Source of the DNA: Ovis canadensis
Taxonomy: Eukaryota; Chordata; Mammalia; Artiodactyla; Bovidae
Direction: 5' to 3'
Assembly (NCBI RefSeq): GCF_042477335.2
Contig: NC_091246.1
Coordinates: 252,927,001-252,991,000 of the forward strand
Length of the DNA stretch: 64,000 nucleotides
Under the pieces are notes generated by a model. The model was given only the letters and a program-made list of their open reading frames with translations, was not told the DNA's origin and did no database searches. The translations under genes and the position numbers were made by a program. This document shows, one piece after another, positions 1-9,989 of this stretch. The first letter of the stretch is position 1, and the number at the start of each line of letters is the position of its first letter.

Positions 1-316
1 AGCTCTTTTTTGTACAGTTCTTCCGTGTATTCTTGCCACCTCTTCTTAATATCTTCTGCTTCTGTCAGGTCCAGACCATTTCTGTCCTTTATTGTGCCCA
101 TCTTTGCATGAAATGTTCCCTTGGTATCTCTAATTTTCTTGAAGAGATCTCTAGTCTTTCCCCTTCTGTTGTTTTCCTCTATTTCTTTGCATTGATCACT
201 GAGGAAGTCTTTCTTATCTCTCCTTGCTATTCTTTGGAACTCTGCATTTAGATGCCTATATCTTTCCTTTTCTCCTTTGCTTTTCGCTTCTCTTCTTTTC
301 ACAGCTATTTGTAAGT
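1..316 (-). mobile_element. BovB LINE fragment (coding region between endonuclease and RT), cut by window edge
   Basis: Read on the minus strand this matches the stretch upstream of the reverse transcriptase that is also present on the plus strand at about 41940-42255 in this window (same frame content around KTRDLFKKI and KAKSKGEKE-like peptides). It runs off the left edge, so the remaining part of the element lies outside. The right end at about 316 stops inside the ORF and abuts a SINE directly, so this is a truncation point. The plus-strand open frame at 33-251 is only the antisense shadow. Confidence 0.9.
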
Positions 317-514
317 TGCTAAGTGGTGTCCAGCTTTTTCACAACCCCATGGACTGCAGCCCGCCAGGCTCCTCTGTCCATAGGGTTTCCTAGGCAGGAA
401 CACTGCAGTGAGTTGCCATTTCCTCCTTCAGGGGATCTTCCCGACCCAGGGGCTGAACCCCCTTCTCCTGCCTTGGCAGGTGGGTTCTTCGCCACTGAGC
501 CTCCAAGGCAGCCC
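317..514 (-). mobile_element. Bov-tA SINE
   Basis: Antisense copy of the ruminant tRNA-derived SINE. It shows the 3' BovB-like tail (gaccccatggactgcag-like) on the left and ends on the right in the complement of the tRNA-like head (gccactgag / gggaagcc-like). Moderately diverged. It directly abuts the truncated BovB. Confidence 0.88.
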
Positions 515-639
515 CACGTGTGTGTTACCTGACCTTGATTTCCATGGTCCTTACCGTAGAGTTTGCACACGTAAGCACTCAATAGATATGTGTTGACTGG
601 ATGAGTGTGTGGTGCTGAGTACTTCTTTAGACTCCTTCC

Positions 640-775
640 AGGAGCAGTGACTTCATTTTATCAACAGAGGGACGGAGGCCCAGAGATGGGGCTTGCATTG
701 GCAAATTCTCACACCTAGAAAGGGGCTGAGCTGGGACTCAAAGCCAGGCCTCCGACTCAGCCCAGTGCCCTTTGT
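640..775 (-). repeat. MIR SINE fragment
   Basis: Shows the antisense MIR signature: a 'cattttatcaacagagg...gaggcccagaga' core followed by 'gctgagctgggactcaaagcc'. This is the complement of the MIR phrase for 'only the good number of decimals in the lab value'-type conserved core seen at many other sites in this window. Strongly diverged, as expected for a pan-mammalian relic. Confidence 0.7.
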
Positions 776-1737
776 CCAACTCTGAGCTGCCAGCTTCCCT
801 CGAGGTTTGGCGTGTTAAGCAGAAGCAGAGCGTTCAGAGGAAATTCACCGCAAGGCAGAGTGTTTACTAGCGATGTCCTCACCTCCCCAGCAGTGAAAGG
901 GCAGAAAAGAGCTGAAAAGAGAATACCTTTCCAGTGAATGTGCTGGGCCGGCCAGGCCCCGGCTGACTCACAGAGAAGGTTTCACTTTATAAGGGCTTCT
1001 CGGGGGCGCCCCCTGGGTGTGCCTTTTGCCCCGAGTCCAGGTCCGGGAGGGCTCTCGACTTGAAGCCCCAGCTTTGCCAGCTGGGCATCCAGGGCGCTTC
1101 CCTCCCCCTCTTGAGTACAAGCCCTTCTTTATCTGGAACCTGTCTCTCCAGCCTCGTGGATGAGCAGGCTTGTGTTAATAGCTCACACCCAAGTTTCGGC
1201 GGGTCTGGCTGCCCACTGCCCCTCAGACACCTGGCCTCGCCAGACTTTACGTGGTTGGGTCTGGGAGTCCGAGGGTGCCTCCTGGGCCCCCAGGGCTCAC
1301 AAATCCTGGTTGCATTCATCAGCAGCCCGTGTCTCTCATTCTCAAAGTCACCAGCGGCCCCAGCGGCCAGGGCCATCTGAAGGAATGGGGGGAGTCACGC
1401 CAAGAGCTGGTTTCCAAGGCTTCCGGCCCACGAGGGGTCCACTGGGTCCGCAGGTTTCTGCAGAAGGTGAGGAAAGGCTGCCCTTAGCACTCTGCTCACC
1501 CCTTGGTGCCTGCAGCCAGAGCTACCAGGCCCCCGCCCGGGCACCCCCGGGCACCGCTCCACAGGGCACTCACGCAGTGCCACCGCGGGAGTCCACATTC
1601 CGCCTCTTCTTCTAAAGACACTTCTGCGCTTGAGCCATTCCTGCGGCTCCAGGCCCTGCGCTGATACTGTCACCAACTAACTCTGCAGACAGTCCCGAGC
1701 TCTGTTTTGATTCTTGGTGTGCGTGTGGGAGGTGGGG
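776..1737. other. Unassigned single-copy-looking stretch, GC-rich 970-1600
   Basis: No repeat family or exon recognised. Open frames of 60-150 codons exist on both strands at 987-1676, but they overlap each other in several frames, which is what GC-rich noncoding sequence gives, and none has a recognisable domain. A GT-rich run occurs near 1718-1746. Confidence 0.4.
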
Positions 1738-1885
1738 GGGTGGTGGTTCCCTGAGGGCTCAGCGATAAAGAATCCATTTGCAACTAAGCCCATGCAACTG
1801 GCGAGTCCTGGAGCCGCAACAAAAGATCCCGCAGGATGTAACTAAGACCTGACGCGGCCAAATAAATGAATAAATAAATAAACAT
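1738..1885 (+). mobile_element. CHR-type tRNA-Glu-derived SINE (truncated middle)
   Basis: Begins with a degenerate 'ggttccctgagggctcag' head and finishes with the characteristic 'aagacctgacgcggccaaataaatgaataaataaataaa' type tail (given here in outline). The middle is shorter than in the near-complete copy at 14967-15312. Confidence 0.8.
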
Positions 1886-1887
1886 AA

Positions 1888-2075
1888 AAAAGAACCCACT
1901 TTCAGTGCTGGAGTCCCAGAAGATACATGTCCGATTCCTGGGTCGGGAAGATCCCTGGAGAAGGGAATGGCTACCTCCTCCAGTACTCTTGCCTGAAAAA
2001 TCCCATGGACAGAGGAGCCTGGTGGGCTACAGCCCGTGGGGTCACAAAGAGTCGGACACGACTGAGCACAGTCAG
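1888..2075 (+). mobile_element. Bov-tA SINE
   Basis: Retains the B-box-like 'ccgattcctgggtcgg', the 'gaagatccctggagaagg' linker and the BovB-like 3' part ending 'gtcggacacgactgagca'. It lies immediately downstream of the CHR tail, a common A-rich integration target. Confidence 0.9.
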
Positions 2076-2189
2076 TGGGGACTGCGACCCTCCAGCCACG
2101 TCCACACACTCCGAATACTTCTCACGGTCGCTGGGAAGCTGTCACCCACCTATTTTATTTCACAAAGGCCTCCCTGTCCTGTTCAGCAG

Positions 2190-3299
2190 CTTCTCACTAG
2201 CTATCCGTTTTAGGCACAGCAGTGTGTGTCTGTCAACCCCCGTCTCTCAATTCGTCTCACCCCCCTTTCCCATTCGGTGTCCATATATTTTGGGTCCCTA
2301 TGTCTGTGTCTCTGTGTCTGCTTTGCAGTAGGTTCATCTGTACCATTTCTCTAGATTCCACACATATGTGTTGAAAGTGAAAGTTGTTCAGTTGTGTCTG
2401 ACTCTGCTACCCCATGAACTACACAGTCCATGGAATTAATTCTCCAGGCCAGAATACTGGAGTGGGGAGCCTTTCCCTTCTCCAGGGGATCTTCCCGACC
2501 CCGGGATTGAACCCAGGTCTCCTGCATTGCAGGCAGATTCTTTACCAGCTGAGCCACCGGGGAAGGCCAAGAATACTGGAGTGGGTAGCCTGCCTATCCC
2601 TTCTCCAGCAGATCTTCCCGACCCCGGGATCGAACTGGGGTCTCCCGCGTTGCAGGCGGACTCTTTACCAGCTGATCTACTAGAGGTGTTAATATGCGAT
2701 ATTTGGTTTTGTTTTCCTGACTTGCTTCACTCTGTATGACAGACTCTAGGTCCATCCACGTCTCTACAAATGACCAAAATTCCGTTCCTTTTTATGGTTA
2801 AGTGCATTCCATGTACACACACACCCCACATCTCCTCTTTCCACTCATCTGTCAGTGGACATCTAGGTGGCTTTCATGTCCTGGCTGTTGTGAACGGTGC
2901 CGCAGTGAACGTTGGGGTGCCTGTGTCCTTTTGAATCGTGGTTTCTCAGGGTGTGTGCCCAGGAGTGGGACTGCTGGGTTGTATGGCAGTTCTCCTTTCA
3001 GCTTTTTTAGGAACCTCCGTACTTCCCCACAGAGGCCGAATCAATTTACATTCCCACCAACAGAGCCAGGGAGTTAGTTCCCTTTTCCTTGCACCCTTTC
3101 CAGCACTTGTTTGTAGACTGTTTCAGCGATGGCCGTCCTGAGCTTGTGAGGTGCCTCACTGTAGTTTGGTTTGCATTCCTCTGACAGTTAGTGGTACTGG
3201 ACATCTTTTCACGTGCCCCTGGGGCATCTGTCTGTCTTCTTTGGGGAAATGTCTATTTACGTCTTGGGTCCATTTTTTGATTGGGCTGTTTACTGCAGG
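2190..3299 (-). mobile_element. L1 LINE 3' region, split by a BOV-A2 SINE
   Basis: Antisense L1. Reading plus, 'gacagactctaggtccatcca', 'ggacatctaggtggctttcatgtcctgg' and 'gtcttctttggggaaatgtc'-type phrases (partly diverged) follow the order expected for the complement of the L1 3' UTR and ORF2 end. The element breaks at 2372 and resumes at about 2686, with 'gtgtt' repeated on both sides of the inserted SINE. ORF2 is not intact. Confidence 0.85.
2373..2685 (-). mobile_element. BOV-A2 SINE (two tandem Bov-A units) inserted in L1
   Basis: Two consecutive antisense units share the phrase 'aatactggagtgggtagcc' and then 'gatcttcccgaccccggga', at about 2453-2550 and 2571-2680. This is the dimeric arrangement of BOV-A2. 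A short duplicated target ('gtgtt') flanks it, showing insertion into the surrounding antisense L1. Confidence 0.88.
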
Positions 3300-3304
3300 G
3301 AGAT

Positions 3305-3440
3305 CACCTGCTCATTTTAGTGATGGAGAAGCTGAAGCTGAGAAATCTGCCCAAACCTCAGCAGTGAGAGGGACGGGGCTGCTGCGGGAACGGGCCTCTC
3401 AGGTCCCACCCCTGTGTTCACCACCCCGTGAGCTGTCTGC
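3305..3440 (-). repeat. MIR-like fragment
   Basis: Complement-type MIR core: 'cattttagtgatggagaagctgaagc...gagaaatctgcccaa...cagtgagagggacggggctg'. Diverged, and its edges are uncertain. Confidence 0.5.
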
Positions 3441-3814
3441 TGCGAAGACGCACATCCAGGAGCACACACAGAAGGACCTGCAAGGTGAGCCCCAGGCCCC
3501 CACGAGGGCGATCCCAGGAATTCCCGGTACTGCCGGCAGCTGCTGGAAATGGTTGGGGTGACGTCTTACACGGGGGGCCGATCGATTGCTGTGATAGGCA
3601 GGTGTTTTTGCTCTGTTGGAAGTGGTTAACGATTAAGCTGAAGGCAGAGGGTCAGAAAGGGAAAGGACGTGTGAATTTTGATCCAAGGCCACAGGCTCTC
3701 CAAGGTGGGAGAGGACAGGAGGGAGCTGGAGCAGGGAACCAGCCGCCCCCCGCAGCCCTGTCCACGGCTCTGCTCCTCTGGGTCAGGAACAGGCCTCATG
3801 CTGGCTTCAGGTAA
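3441..3814. other. Unassigned stretch
   Basis: No repeat, RNA or exon recognised. Short open frames occur on both strands without domains. 'ccacggctctgctcctctgggtcaggaaca' near 3760-3790 may already belong to the following MIR. Confidence 0.35.
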
Positions 3815-3990
3815 ACAGAACTGGGTTCTGCCCCGGTACTGCCATTTCCTGGCTGTGGTCCTTGGCCAAGATCCCCCCTGCCCGCCTGAGTCTTGTATTC
3901 TCATAAATGTAAAGTGAGACTGCCTACCCCCTACTTCATAAAGGGGTCGGGGAGATCACAAGAGATGAGCCAGGTGAAGGGCTTTGCATG
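3815..3990 (+). repeat. MIR SINE
   Basis: Sense MIR order: 'aactgggttctgcc', 'ccatttcctggctgtg..ccttgg', 'cttgtattctcataaatgtaaagtgaga', then 'gagatgagccaggtgaagggcttt'. About 170 bases, which covers most of a MIR. Confidence 0.72.
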
Positions 3991-4069
3991 GAGCGCATGC
4001 TTGGTAGATGCAGATTTCCCATCTCTTTCCACCATGTGGAATATCAGTACTAACTCCCATCAGCCTGAG

Positions 4070-4205
4070 AGAGCGACGAACCCTAGTTTTGAAACCCACG
4101 TCTATCATTTCCTGGCTGTTAAACCTGGAGAAAGTCGTTTCCCCTCTCTGAAGCCCAGCTCCCCAGCTAGGAATGGGGATGATGGGTGCCACATAGTAGG
4201 GTTTG
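4070..4205 (+). repeat. MIR SINE, second copy
   Basis: Contains 'catttcctggctgttaaacctggagaaagtcgtttcccctct' (outline) followed by 'aatggggatgatgggtgcc'. This is the conserved MIR centre and 3' part, in the same orientation as the preceding copy. Confidence 0.65.
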
Positions 4206-4249
4206 GAGCAAGGTTCCAATCCAAAACAAGAGCTAATGAAGCTCTGCTT

Positions 4250-4345
4250 TGTGCCAGGGGTCTGGGTTGTCTGAGGTTCTGCATTTCCAACAAGTCCTCG
4301 GTGGTACTGATGCTGCTGATCCAGGGACCACACCTTGAGTCGTGA
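4250..4345 (+). repeat. MER5A-like hAT-Charlie DNA transposon fragment
   Basis: Contains 'gaggttctgcatttccaac', 'gatgctgctgatccaggg' and 'accacaccttgag', matching in order the 3' half of MER5A. The 5' half is not clear. Confidence 0.7.
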
Positions 4346-5529
4346 GGTGACAGATGAAGGTCAAGGGGTCATGGGGTTGGGCGGAGTGGGTGAAGCAGAG
4401 GCATTTGCTAGAACAGTCTTTAGTGGGCCCTTGCCTGCAGGCTGCCACTGTTTCGGGAGCAGCTACAGATGACCTTGCAATTTACTAAATATGTTTATTT
4501 TTTTCTGGGGGGGGGGGCATCAGTTCTTGGCCCCTGGGTACCCTAGTGCAGGGGGAGACTGACAAGGGCCTGCTACAACCTAAAGCGTAAGAACCCTCGT
4601 TGCCCAAGCACAGGCCCCGGGGCTTCTGAAACAGGCTGGAGATCAGGCAGACTGCCTGCAGGCGAGGGCCCTCAAGCTGGTGTCCAAGGACGGCGAGGAG
4701 TCAGCCAGGGAGAGGAGGGGGCGGAGGAGGTGTGGTGTGGGGACAGGACCACACAGACCCGCTCCCGGGACAGAGTCCGCCTTTGTGTCATTATTTTACA
4801 GCCCTGTGCAGGGAAGAGCAGCAAGGCGGGGGGCAGGGAGAGCTGGGGTTTGCTGGCATGCGGCATCACTGCCGTGCTGTGTGAGTGGATGTCACAGCTT
4901 CTGAGCCTCAGCATCCTCTTCTGTTGGGTGGAGGTGATGCGGACCGAGAGGGTAGCGAGAGACAGCACCCGGCGTGTCTGACTTCCAGCCGCTGGTCCTC
5001 ACTGTGACGCCCTTTTCCTGGCAACACAGAGATCCAATACCTGAGCAGAGAGGTCCTGGTCTCCCGGGGGCCTCTTGGGTGGGGAGCCCCTGCCCTTTGG
5101 GGCTCTACTTGCCCCCCTCCCGCCCCAACAAGCAGGCTCTCAGGCGAGGACGGGGAGCCTGCCAGGGCGCCAGGGAGATGGGTTTTGTCACAGCCTCAGA
5201 TCTTAACCCCCTAGTCACTGTCTGGCAAGAACCCAGAGACCTGGCCGAGATAACAGGACTGTTACCGTGGTCGACAGACTCCTCCTGGGATACGGAGGGA
5301 GCAATAGAACAACCTCTGTTCATCCTTGCCTGGCAGGTCAGCCAGCAGCCTCTGACCTCCCAGACGGCTTAACTCAGCTGCGGCGACCCAGGGCTGACCT
5401 GCCTTCAGAGCTGCCCCTCCTCCGTACCCACTCACCTCCAGCCCACTTCCCTCTCCATCCCAACTTGCTTGTCTATGTGCTTATTTCTTCCTCTTGGGTT
5501 TATCTATTTGCCCAGAGGTGCAGCACAGC
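4346..5529. other. Unassigned stretch with a G run and one weak MIR-like patch
   Basis: No gene found. An 11-base G run sits at about 4507-4517. 4865-4960 ('cacagcttctgagcctcagcatcctctt...gtggaggtgatgcgg') is a weak sense MIR candidate. The 132-codon frame at 4974-5372 has no recognisable domain. Confidence 0.35.
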
Positions 5530-5840
5530 GTGATAGCCTGAGACCTGGCGTCAGGTCTGGGCTGGAATCTCTGGGATCCAATTCTTTGAGTGGGCTACTT
5601 ACCCCACAGGTGACCAAACATTCTAGTTTGCCTGGGACAGAGGGGTTCCTGTGACATGGGATTTTCAGTTGTAAAACAGGGATGGTTCCAGAAAAATTGG
5701 AGTCGGTCGCTCTGTTTCCCTCTCTGAGCCTCAATTTGCTTGTAAACTGGGGGTGATTATCTCTGTTGAGGGGATTAAGAGGGGTAACACAAGGAAGCAC
5801 ATCGCGCCCAGCACGTGGCGAGTTGTCAGTAATGGTGTCA
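5530..5840 (+). repeat. MIR SINE interrupted by another old repeat
   Basis: The left piece (5540-5605) has 'gtctgggctggaatctctggga' and 'gtgggctacttacc'. The right piece (5700-5840) continues with 'tctgtttccctctctgagcctcaatttgc' (outline) and 'gggtgattatctctgttgagggg'. The interruption at about 5607-5690 falls exactly where MIR continues on the other side. Confidence 0.65.
5607..5690 (+). repeat. Old repeat piece inside MIR, related to 9683-9765
   Basis: 'accaaacattctagtttgcc' followed by 'gggacag' and 'gtaaaacagggatgg' resembles, in opposite orientation, 'aaaacggggactgtcctgagc' and 'aaaccagg' at 9683-9765. Family not assigned. Seen directly are only the interruption of MIR and the similarity between the two sites. 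Confidence 0.4.
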
Positions 5841-6069
5841 GTTACTTCTCTGCCTGGAGGAAATCGCAAGCCCTCCACGCTGAATTTCTCACCTCCCTTG
5901 TTCCCACGACCTTTTCAAATGGACACAGAAGCAGGTCTGGGGTCGTGTCTGCTCTTGAGAAATCATTAAACCTGTCCGCAGCGCTTTTGCTCAAAGTGCC
6001 TCTTGACGGACAAGCCGGAAGCAGATGCACAGAGGCGGTTTAGTAGAGAGAGGCAGACGGGAAACCACG

Positions 6070-6205
6070 CGGCCGGGTCCACTTCGACTCTGCGATTAAC
6101 TTGCTGTGTGACCTTTCACAAGTTGCTTTGCCACGCGGAGCTTCAGTTTTCCCATCTGCAAAACTGAGGGCTCTCAGCGCAGCCTGCAGCTCTAACGCTC
6201 TACAG
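6070..6205 (+). repeat. MIR SINE
   Basis: Clear sense MIR: 'acttgctgtgtgacctttc', 'caagttgctttgcc', 'gcttcagttttcccatctgc', 'aaaactgagg'. This is one of the better conserved MIR copies in the window. Confidence 0.8.
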
Positions 6206-6261
6206 CCCTACACGCTGTGAGAGAGGAAGTATTGGGGATGGGACAGCTTGGTTGGAGCCAG

Positions 6262-7018
6262 TAAAAGGCTGAGGAGGAAGTGAAACTGCCCTCCTAGGTG
6301 GGACCTGAACCCAGACACACCTCAGGGTGGGACTTGACCCCGCAGTCCCTGACCTGGGGGGGATTCGAAACCACTGTCTTTTAATTAAAACCCCTCACCT
6401 GGTGCCAGGACTTACTGAAGCTCAGGTTCTTTTTTCTCATCACAGAGTTCAGTGTGAGGCAAAGAGGTGAAGAGTGAGTTTATTGGCATGAGATGCTTGT
6501 GAGAAATTCAAGTGGGCAGGCAAGGGAGTGCAGTCCCAAGAAAAAGGAGGGCTACCCTTGTATAATCAAAGAAAAAGTGGGGAGGGGAGAAGGCCACCCT
6601 CTTCCTCCCTCTTGGGCAGACACCAGGCTTTCATTCTCCTTTGACCCTATACGGTCTAAGCAGGACTGTCATGCGTGATTGAAATCATATGTATATTAGC
6701 AAAAGGGCGGTAACGTATAATGAAATATGGTACTTCACCTCGGGTTTAAGTGCAATTTCCCCTTTCCCCCAGTTTTTTCACCTTTTACCTGTATTCCTGT
6801 ATTAACTATATGCAGAAATGCTGCTTTTCAGGGACCATTAACTCCCTGGCTTCATGTAACAAGATTCAGACCCCATATCTACTGTCCTGTGCTTTACCAA
6901 TCAGGGCTTGTGGCCTGAGTGTGCCTGGCGCTTAGATGCACCTGGTCTTCCTTCAGAGTAGTGTAAACTGTTGCTAGGTTACTGGATTCTTTTCCTGAGT
7001 AGTCATTGGCCTACAACA
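6262..7018 (-). mobile_element. Solo-LTR-like element, probable ruminant endogenous retrovirus LTR
   Basis: On the minus strand the unit starts with TG at about 7018, carries a polyadenylation signal AATAAA at 6479-6484, and after it a U5-like tail ('cctcacactgaactctgtgatg', 'gaacctgagcttcagtaag'). A purine-rich tract lies just upstream of the start on that strand (complement of 7019-7050). The U5 end is uncertain: 6403 ('tggca' on the minus strand) or about 6262. No gag, pol or env sequence is recognised beside it. Assignment to a BTLTR1-like family is from memory of similar ruminant LTRs. Confidence 0.55.
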
Positions 7019-7354
7019 GTCTCCCAAACTCCCTTAAAATCCCCCCTCTGTCTCTGATCCCGTAGTGGGACTCCTAAATGCTCTATTTAATTATCTTACA
7101 CTATCCTTTTCTTTAGGAGCTAAGATTTTGGTTCCTTCTTAAGCACTGACTACAATTTTGAGAATAGTGCAAAGTGGAAAATGACTAAGGCATCTTACTG
7201 ACAGAGCAGTTGATTGGTGTCTGCACAGCAGGCTGGACATGGCCTCACGATGCCAGGTCACTGGCATTCATTTACTCCCTCCTGTATTTAACTGTTCATT
7301 CCTTTCTTCCTTCATCCCTCCCTTTGTTCAATCATTCTTTCACTGAGTGGTTCA

Positions 7355-7560
7355 CACAGCGATTGATTGCATGGGTTCTGAAACCGATCTACCTGGATTC
7401 AAATTCAGGCTCTGCCAATCATTACGTGAACGCAGCAAGTTACTTACCTTTCCAGTGCCTCCATTTCCTCATCTATAAAATGGGCACAACAGAAATACCT
7501 GGCTCTTGGGGGCGGCTTGCCTGCTGAAGGTCTAAAGCCAGTGCCCGGCATTGACAACGT
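7355..7560 (+). repeat. MIR SINE, nearly full length
   Basis: Sense order is complete: 'gattgcatgggttctgaaacc', 'cctggattcaaattcaggctctgcc', 'gcaagttacttacctttcc', 'ccatttcctcatctataaaatggg', then 'ccagtgcccggcat' (outline). About 200 bases. Confidence 0.85.
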
Positions 7561-7689
7561 GCAGTCCACGTGTGCGCCATACTGCTTATTCTGTCGCCAT
7601 TTACCAGGAGACGGCTCCGCGGCAGGCGCTGGCTGGGCAGCCACTAGGGATCCAGATCTGGAGGGCAGTCAGTCCCCTACCTCGAGAAA

Positions 7690-8060
7690 GTCGTGAAGGG
7701 ATATACTGACAGTTATGGAGTCACATGGTTAGTGTTGTAGTGTTGTGTAGGTAAGCACAGGGTGCTATGGGAACAAAGAGGAGGGACACCCAGCCTGGAT
7801 GGGTTGGGCTCACAAGGGGGTGTGTACCCAGGAAGGCTTCCTGGCAGAGATGTCACTTGATCTGAGTCTTGAGATACAGGTACACGTTAGCCAGGAAGTG
7901 AAGAGGGTGGGGTGGTGGGAAATTCTGGCAGAGGAAACAGCTTGTGCAAAGACTTGGAGGGGAGAATATGGATATTTAGGGGACAGATGTGGCTTGCTAT
8001 GACTTGCTGGGGTGTGGGCAGGTGGTCTATGAAGCCAGAGGGACAGTAAAGCTCTAACTA
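7690..8060 (-). repeat. L2 LINE fragment
   Basis: Read plus, it gives 'acagggtgctatgggaac', 'aaggcttcctggcagaga', 'gaggaaacagcttgtgcaaagac' and 'tggaggggagaatatgg', the complement of the L2 segment preceding its 3' end. The same phrases recur in L2 copies at 20196-22818 and 27300-28010. Confidence 0.65.
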
Positions 8061-8239
8061 CACTGGATATTCCAGAACTGCTAAAAAGTTAATATTTATC
8101 AGCTAGGCCAGTGTCCCCAACTTTTAAGATCATGCTCTAAAATACACACACAAAAAAGGTCCATTATATGGAGATTTATTTATGAATAAATTATATACGT
8201 ATACACACAAATGTATCATGTATAAGACACAAAAATACA

Positions 8240-9105
8240 AGCATTTAATTGGATTTTTTTTTTTTTTTGCCTATTGAATTGTGTGAGTTCTTTATACACT
8301 TTGGATATCAGCCTCTTATCAGGTATATGATTTGCAAAAATTTTCTCCCATTTGGTAGGCTGCCTTCTAGTTTTGTGGATGTTCCCGTTTGCTAAGCAGA
8401 AGCTTGTTAGCCTGATGTAGCCCCACTTGTTTGTCTTTGCTTTCGTGGCCTCTGCTTTCGGGGCCAAATCATCACCAAGACGGAGGCCAAGAAGCTCAGC
8501 CCGTGTACTTTCTTCTAGGGGTTTTACGGCTTTAGGTCTTACATTCAAGTCTTTTCTTCCCTTGTGAGTGATTATTTAATATAATTTGGTTGGTTATGAT
8601 GTTTTGGAAAGAACTGCCAGCAAAGACCGTTTCTGGATTTCATTTGTCTCCGGCTGTGCTGGGTCTCTGCTGCTGCGGGTGAGCTTCCTCCAGCTGCGGT
8701 TCACGGGCTGGTCTCCGTCAGGCCGCGAGGGCCTCTCATTGCGGCGGCTTCTCCTGTTGCGGCGCACGGGCTCTAGAGTGTGGGCTGAGTAGTCGTGGCT
8801 CACGGGCTCAGTTGCCCTGTAGCACGTGTGATCTTCCCAGACCAGGGACTGAACCCACGTCTCCTGCGTTGGCAGGTGGATTCTTAACCACTGGACCACC
8901 TAGGAAGTCCAAAGATCACTTTTTAAGGTAGCTAACTTACAAAAAGTCTAAGGCAGCATGAGAATCACGTAATAAAACACATGAAGTTAAAACCAGAACC
9001 TGAAACCACTCATTCTGTGTTGGAATCTATAATCCACTTTGAGTTCATTTTTGTGTAAGACAGTGGTCCTGCTCCATTCATTTGTATGTGGTTATTCAGT
9101 TTCCC
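8240..9105 (-). mobile_element. L1 LINE ORF2-region fragment, split by a CHR SINE
   Basis: Antisense L1: 'ggatatcagcctcttatcagg', 'atttgcaaaaattttctccca', 'tttggtaggctgcctt' at 8300-8365. It resumes at about 9010 with 'ttgagttcatttttgtgtaag' and 'cagtttccccaaca'. It resembles the continuation of the L1 that stops at 3299, so the two could be parts of one family insertion, but 5 kb of other repeats lies between them. 8910-9010 is not clearly L1. Confidence 0.75.
8650..8910 (-). mobile_element. CHR-type SINE inserted in L1
   Basis: Antisense tRNA-Glu-derived SINE. The right end has 'gaacccacgtctcctgcg', 'ggattcttaaccactggacc' and 'aggaagtcc'. The left part carries the 'gtgagcttcctccagc'/'gggctctagagtgtgggctg' body. 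A poly-A tail is not obvious on the minus strand, so the 3' end may be truncated. Confidence 0.85.
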
Positions 9106-9417
9106 CAACAGAAATAAAAATAATACATATAAACAGAAATCCTGGTGCTTTCTCTCCTTTGCACCCAGTGGCTCTTCTGTGCTCTCTCTCCTTTGTACCC
9201 GGTGGCTCTTCTGTGCATCTCCTGAAATGCACCCCCCTTCTCCCACGTTCAAGCTCACTGCTCTACACTGAGGGGTGCGCCGAAAGCTGGCACATGGGAG
9301 AGGTGTGGACTTCCACCTTTGAAAGGTCCTTTTGGCACTGACACATGCTGCAATCCCTGCAGCCATTAAAAGGAAGATAAAGTTGTGTATTGCTAACACT
9401 GCAAGTTGTTGCTATAT
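9106..9417. repeat. Unassigned stretch containing a ~33-bp tandem duplication
   Basis: At 9151-9182 and 9183-9216 two adjacent copies share 'tctctcctttg.accc.gtggctcttctgtgc' with two substitutions and one length difference. The rest is unassigned and no gene is seen. Confidence 0.7.
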
Positions 9418-9428
9418 TAAAATAATAT

Positions 9429-9647
9429 ATTAAAGGAAAGAAAGTGAAGTCGCTCAGTTGTGTCTGACTCTTTGGGACCCCATGGGCTGTAGCCTGCCAG
9501 CTTCCTCCGTCCATGGGGTTTTCCAGGCAAGGATACTGGAGTGGGTAGCCATTTCCGTCTCCAGGGGATTTTCCCGACCCAGGGATCAAACCCAGGTCTC
9601 TCGCTCTGCAGGCAGACTCTTTACCATCTGATCCACCAGGGAAGCCC
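9429..9647 (-). mobile_element. Bov-tA SINE with 11-bp target duplication
   Basis: Full-length antisense copy from 'gaagtcgctcagttgtgtctg' to 'ccaccagggaagccc' (outline). The exact repeat 'taaaataatat' at 9418-9428 and 9648-9658 is a target-site duplication, so both ends are well defined. Confidence 0.95.
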
Positions 9648-9682
9648 TAAAATAATATGTGGCAGAGAGGCAATCGCCCGTT

Positions 9683-9765
9683 GCCCAGGACTGAGTGCTT
9701 TCCCTGGGTGCAGGATCTTCAGCGCTAAAACGGGGACTGTCCTGAGCAAACCAGGTTCCCCGATA
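9683..9765 (-). repeat. Old repeat piece related to 5607-5690
   Basis: 'gcgctaaaacggggactgtcc' and 'gagcaaaccaggttcccc' read in reverse resemble the piece that splits the MIR at 5607-5690. Family unknown to me. Confidence 0.35.
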
Positions 9766-9989
9766 GAACGTCTAGTACAACCCTATTGTGTAAGGAATAT
9801 AAATGAATGTTTAGACAAGAGTTGCAAGGTAGCTCGTCCAAAACATTTGCAGTGGTTAGCACTGAGTGATGATGGTGGGAAATTACAACTTGCCTTCGCT
9901 TCTTTTTATTAAGCAATGTATTTTGGGTTTTGCTTCCCTGAATTAGACATTTTCTGTTGAGAAATACGCATTATTGTGTGACTTGAAAA

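Noticed and set aside
33-251. 72-codon plus-strand frame at the left edge
   Set aside because: Antisense shadow of BovB coding sequence; the same peptide occurs opposite the BovBs at 32.2-32.5 kb and 41.9-42.1 kb.
987-1676. Overlapping open frames of 78-151 codons on both strands
   Set aside because: They overlap in four or more frames in GC-rich DNA, show no domain or codon pattern, and lack splice context; chance frames.
1888-2213. tRNA gene candidate because of A/B-box-like motifs in SINEs
   Set aside because: These motifs belong to tRNA-derived SINEs. No cloverleaf or anticodon arm is preserved, here or at the other Bov-tA and CHR copies.
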